Below, piece after piece: positions 14,916 to 16,039 of a DNA stretch of 16,039 nt; within the stretch, counting starts at the first letter, position 1; each line of letters opens with the position of its first letter. The stretch is from Methanomassiliicoccales archaeon (lineage in GTDB: Archaea; Thermoplasmatota; Thermoplasmata; Methanomassiliicoccales; JACIVX01). Below the pieces are notes generated by a model. The model searched no databases. It worked only from the letters and a program-made list of their open reading frames with translations, and was not told the origin of the DNA. Made by a program: the position numbers and the translations under genes. Where the stretch lies: NCBI GenBank assembly GCA_028682925.1, contig JAJRAG010000176.1, forward strand, positions 1 through 16,039, read 5' to 3'.

Positions 14916-15083
14916 ATGGCACGGCATATTGAGGACATGCGGCTATGTGATTTCCAGATTCCCAAATCCAGGGCCAATAGGAAGAGGTGGACAGGATTCA
15001 CCGCTATGTCTCAAGAGTGGACAAATACATCAATCCGAATCACCTATAGGTGTCGAGATGATGGCTTCAGAGGATCGAAATGA
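14916..15083 (+). CDS. Possible small basic protein
   Basis: A 55-residue open frame, basic and tryptophan-containing, with LCDFQIPKSRANRKRW early and YRCRDDGFRGSK at the end. The end looks like half of a zinc-ribbon knuckle but lacks the second pair of cysteines. GGTG abuts the ATG with no spacing, so the second ATG at 14937 is an alternative start. Its end overlaps the start of the DUF5678 gene by 26 bases. Coding is plausible from amino-acid texture and from the upstream TATA box only. Confidence 0.22.
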   Translation: MARHIEDMRLCDFQIPKSRANRKRWTGFTAMSQEWTNTSIRITYRCRDDGFRGSK

Positions 15084-15315
15084 GAGTGAGACGGATATCA
15101 GCAACGACAAATGGGTGAAAGAAAACTTCTTGGATCTCGTGCAGAAATATCCAAGAGAATGGATAGCGGTCATGGATCAGCGGGTCATTTTCTCAGGGAT
15201 TACTGAAGGAATAACGGAATCAGGGGCCAGGGAAATCGCCGGTGAGAGGGAATTCTCAACGTATTTCATTCCAGAGACACCTTCAGAGACGGATGTGAGC
15301 TACGCCCGACACTGA
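15058..15315 (+). CDS. DUF5678 family protein
   Basis: An 85-residue protein with the DUF5678 pattern: W19-x4-F24 followed by the block KYPREWIAVMDQRVIFSG at 30-47, then a helical stretch and the closing TYFIPE strand (68-73). The family is small, widespread in archaea and bacteria, often next to aspartyl-protease-like or toxin-antitoxin-like genes, and has no assigned function. The start at 15058 was chosen because GGTG lies five bases upstream, the same spacing as in the ferritin-like and Usp genes here; the ATG three bases later is possible. Its stop overlaps the next small frame in a TGATG arrangement. The first 15 residues are acidic and look disordered. Confidence 0.75.
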   Translation: MMASEDRNESETDISNDKWVKENFLDLVQKYPREWIAVMDQRVIFSGITEGITESGAREIAGEREFSTYFIPETPSETDVSYARH

Positions 15316-15482
15316 TGAGGCTGCTGCTTTCAGCTCATTTTCGTAGTGAAAATACGTATCTGGGTTCGAAGACTTTGGAGAACTATCTGCAGGACTTGTC
15401 GGAGACTGCATGGAGAATCAAAGAGATTATTGAACAATCATCTCACCATTGGTCAATATTCAGAAACATTGTTACCTATTAA
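15315..15482 (+). CDS. Possible small protein coupled to the DUF5678 gene
   Basis: A 55-residue open frame whose ATG shares its A with the TGA of the DUF5678 gene (TGATG), a standard coupling arrangement. The product is mostly helical in appearance, with LENYLQDLSETAWRIKEIIE in the middle, and has no recognisable motif. The downstream region to 15530 is an AT-rich promoter for the methyltransferase. It could be the unrecognised partner of the DUF5678 protein, but coding rests on the overlap and amino-acid texture alone. Confidence 0.3.
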   Translation: MRLLLSAHFRSENTYLGSKTLENYLQDLSETAWRIKEIIEQSSHHWSIFRNIVTY

Positions 15483-15534
15483 CGCATCTTAACAATCACT
15501 CGTGAAACAATGTTGCAAAGTCGGAAAGAGAACC

Positions 15535-15544
15535 CTTAAATATT
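15535..15544 (+). promoter_or_regulatory. TATA-like box of the UroD-family gene
   Basis: CTTAAATATT lies 32-41 bases before the ATG at 15576. It predicts transcription start near 15566 and a leader of about ten bases. Confidence 0.45.
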
Positions 15545-15575
15545 CCAGAAGATACTTAACAATTGGGGATACAAA

Positions 15576-16039
15576 ATGGGCTATGAAGAGCTATTTCCAG
15601 CAATGGATACAAAGTGGCATGCAAATGCTACTAAGCGATTCGCAACCCCGTTTATCGATGTACCGCATGACAGGATCGACGTGGATCCGATAATTTTGTC
15701 GCACGCTGCGGTAGCGTGCGGATTCACGATTCGAGACTTCTATGAGAAGCCTGAGCTAGGCATCCACTGCGTCGGGTATATCTCCCACCTGTACGACCTG
15801 TTGCCAGTTACGCACTGGTTCTACTCGTTGCCGTGGACAAGGGAGCTCGGACTGACTCTGCAGTACAAAGACACGCTGCCCCCGATCTCGACAGGTCCGA
15901 TCATAACGGAACCCGGGCAAGTGGACAACATCCACGTGCCCGATGTGGATGAACTGCTGAAAGGCCATACACTCCCTGAGTTCATACGGATGTATGAGTA
16001 TGTGGCTAAGAATCTCCCGATGACGTTGGTTCCGATAGC
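15576..16039 (+). CDS. UroD/MtaA-type methyltransferase, N-terminal part (cut by window end)
   Basis: The first 154 codons of an open gene that runs past the window edge. The start has the flavour of uroporphyrinogen-decarboxylase-family proteins used as corrinoid methyltransferases (MtaA, MtbA, CmuA relatives). It has a short N-terminal helix, then DPIILSHAAVACGFTIRDFY near 42-61, where family members keep a residue set lining the barrel. A GPIITEPG strand and loop (about 110-117) and VPDVDELLKG follow. These enzymes move methyl groups from a corrinoid protein to coenzyme M or a related acceptor. The zinc-binding H-x-C and C residues lie in the missing C-terminal half, so methyltransferase and decarboxylase cannot be told apart here. 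The nearest upstream genes are small ORFs, and it has its own TATA-like box. Confidence 0.7.
   Translation, partial: MGYEELFPAMDTKWHANATKRFATPFIDVPHDRIDVDPIILSHAAVACGFTIRDFYEKPELGIHCVGYISHLYDLLPVTHWFYSLPWTRELGLTLQYKDTLPPISTGPIITEPGQVDNIHVPDVDELLKGHTLPEFIRMYEYVAKNLPMTLVPI

Noticed and set aside
1..16039. CRISPR array
   Set aside because: The five-copy repeat is dispersed over 10 kb with genes between copies and no regular spacers.

Overview
The window looks archaeal. Several start codons are preceded by a GGTG-type ribosome-binding site with about five bases of spacing (the ferritin-like gene, the Usp gene and the DUF5678 gene). AT-rich TATA-like boxes sit at archaeal distances upstream of genes, and at least one gene appears leaderless. 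The gene content (APC permease with UspA, tandem V4R/ATC-hydrolase-like cysteine proteins, UroD-family methyltransferase, DUF5678) fits a methanogen-related euryarchaeon, perhaps of the Thermoplasmata/Methanomassiliicoccales kind. That placement is inferred from gene content only.

Layout. 1-1061: a ferritin-like gene on the minus strand with a perfect palindrome in its promoter, then a 313-bp decayed insertion sequence (IS) with recognisable terminal inverted repeats. 1062-2878: a GC-rich two-gene DrrAB-type ABC exporter. 2879-5734: a strong TATA box, a possible small ORF coupled to a UspA-type stress protein, two copies of an intergenic repeat, and an APC amino-acid permease. 5735-5945: the frameshifted tail of a type I restriction HsdR gene. 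6017-13417: the core of the window. Three paralogous proteins, each carrying two copies of a five-cysteine domain, are interleaved with two paralogous GT-B glycosyltransferases, and one PIG-L deacetylase sits in the middle on the opposite strand. 13686-14051: a small membrane zinc-ribbon protein. 14052-15482: short ORFs, a DUF5678 protein and overlapping small ORFs. 15576-end: the first part of a UroD/MtaA-like methyltransferase, cut by the window edge.

How the genes may work together. The V4R-like/glycosyltransferase pair occurs twice (7301-9879 and 10992-13417), flanking a PIG-L deacetylase, with a further V4R-like copy at 6017. A glycosyltransferase plus an N-acetyl-sugar deacetylase is the usual chemistry for making a glucosamine conjugate, such as a glucosaminyl lipid or a sugar-linked thiol. 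The cysteine-rich proteins could be sensors or enzymes of that pathway. No described system with this arrangement is known to me, so the joint role is inference.

The second notable signal is a dispersed repeat with an 11-base core (CTGACGGCAGA). It occurs five times, always between genes and always on the plus strand, and each copy is followed by a purine-rich tail.
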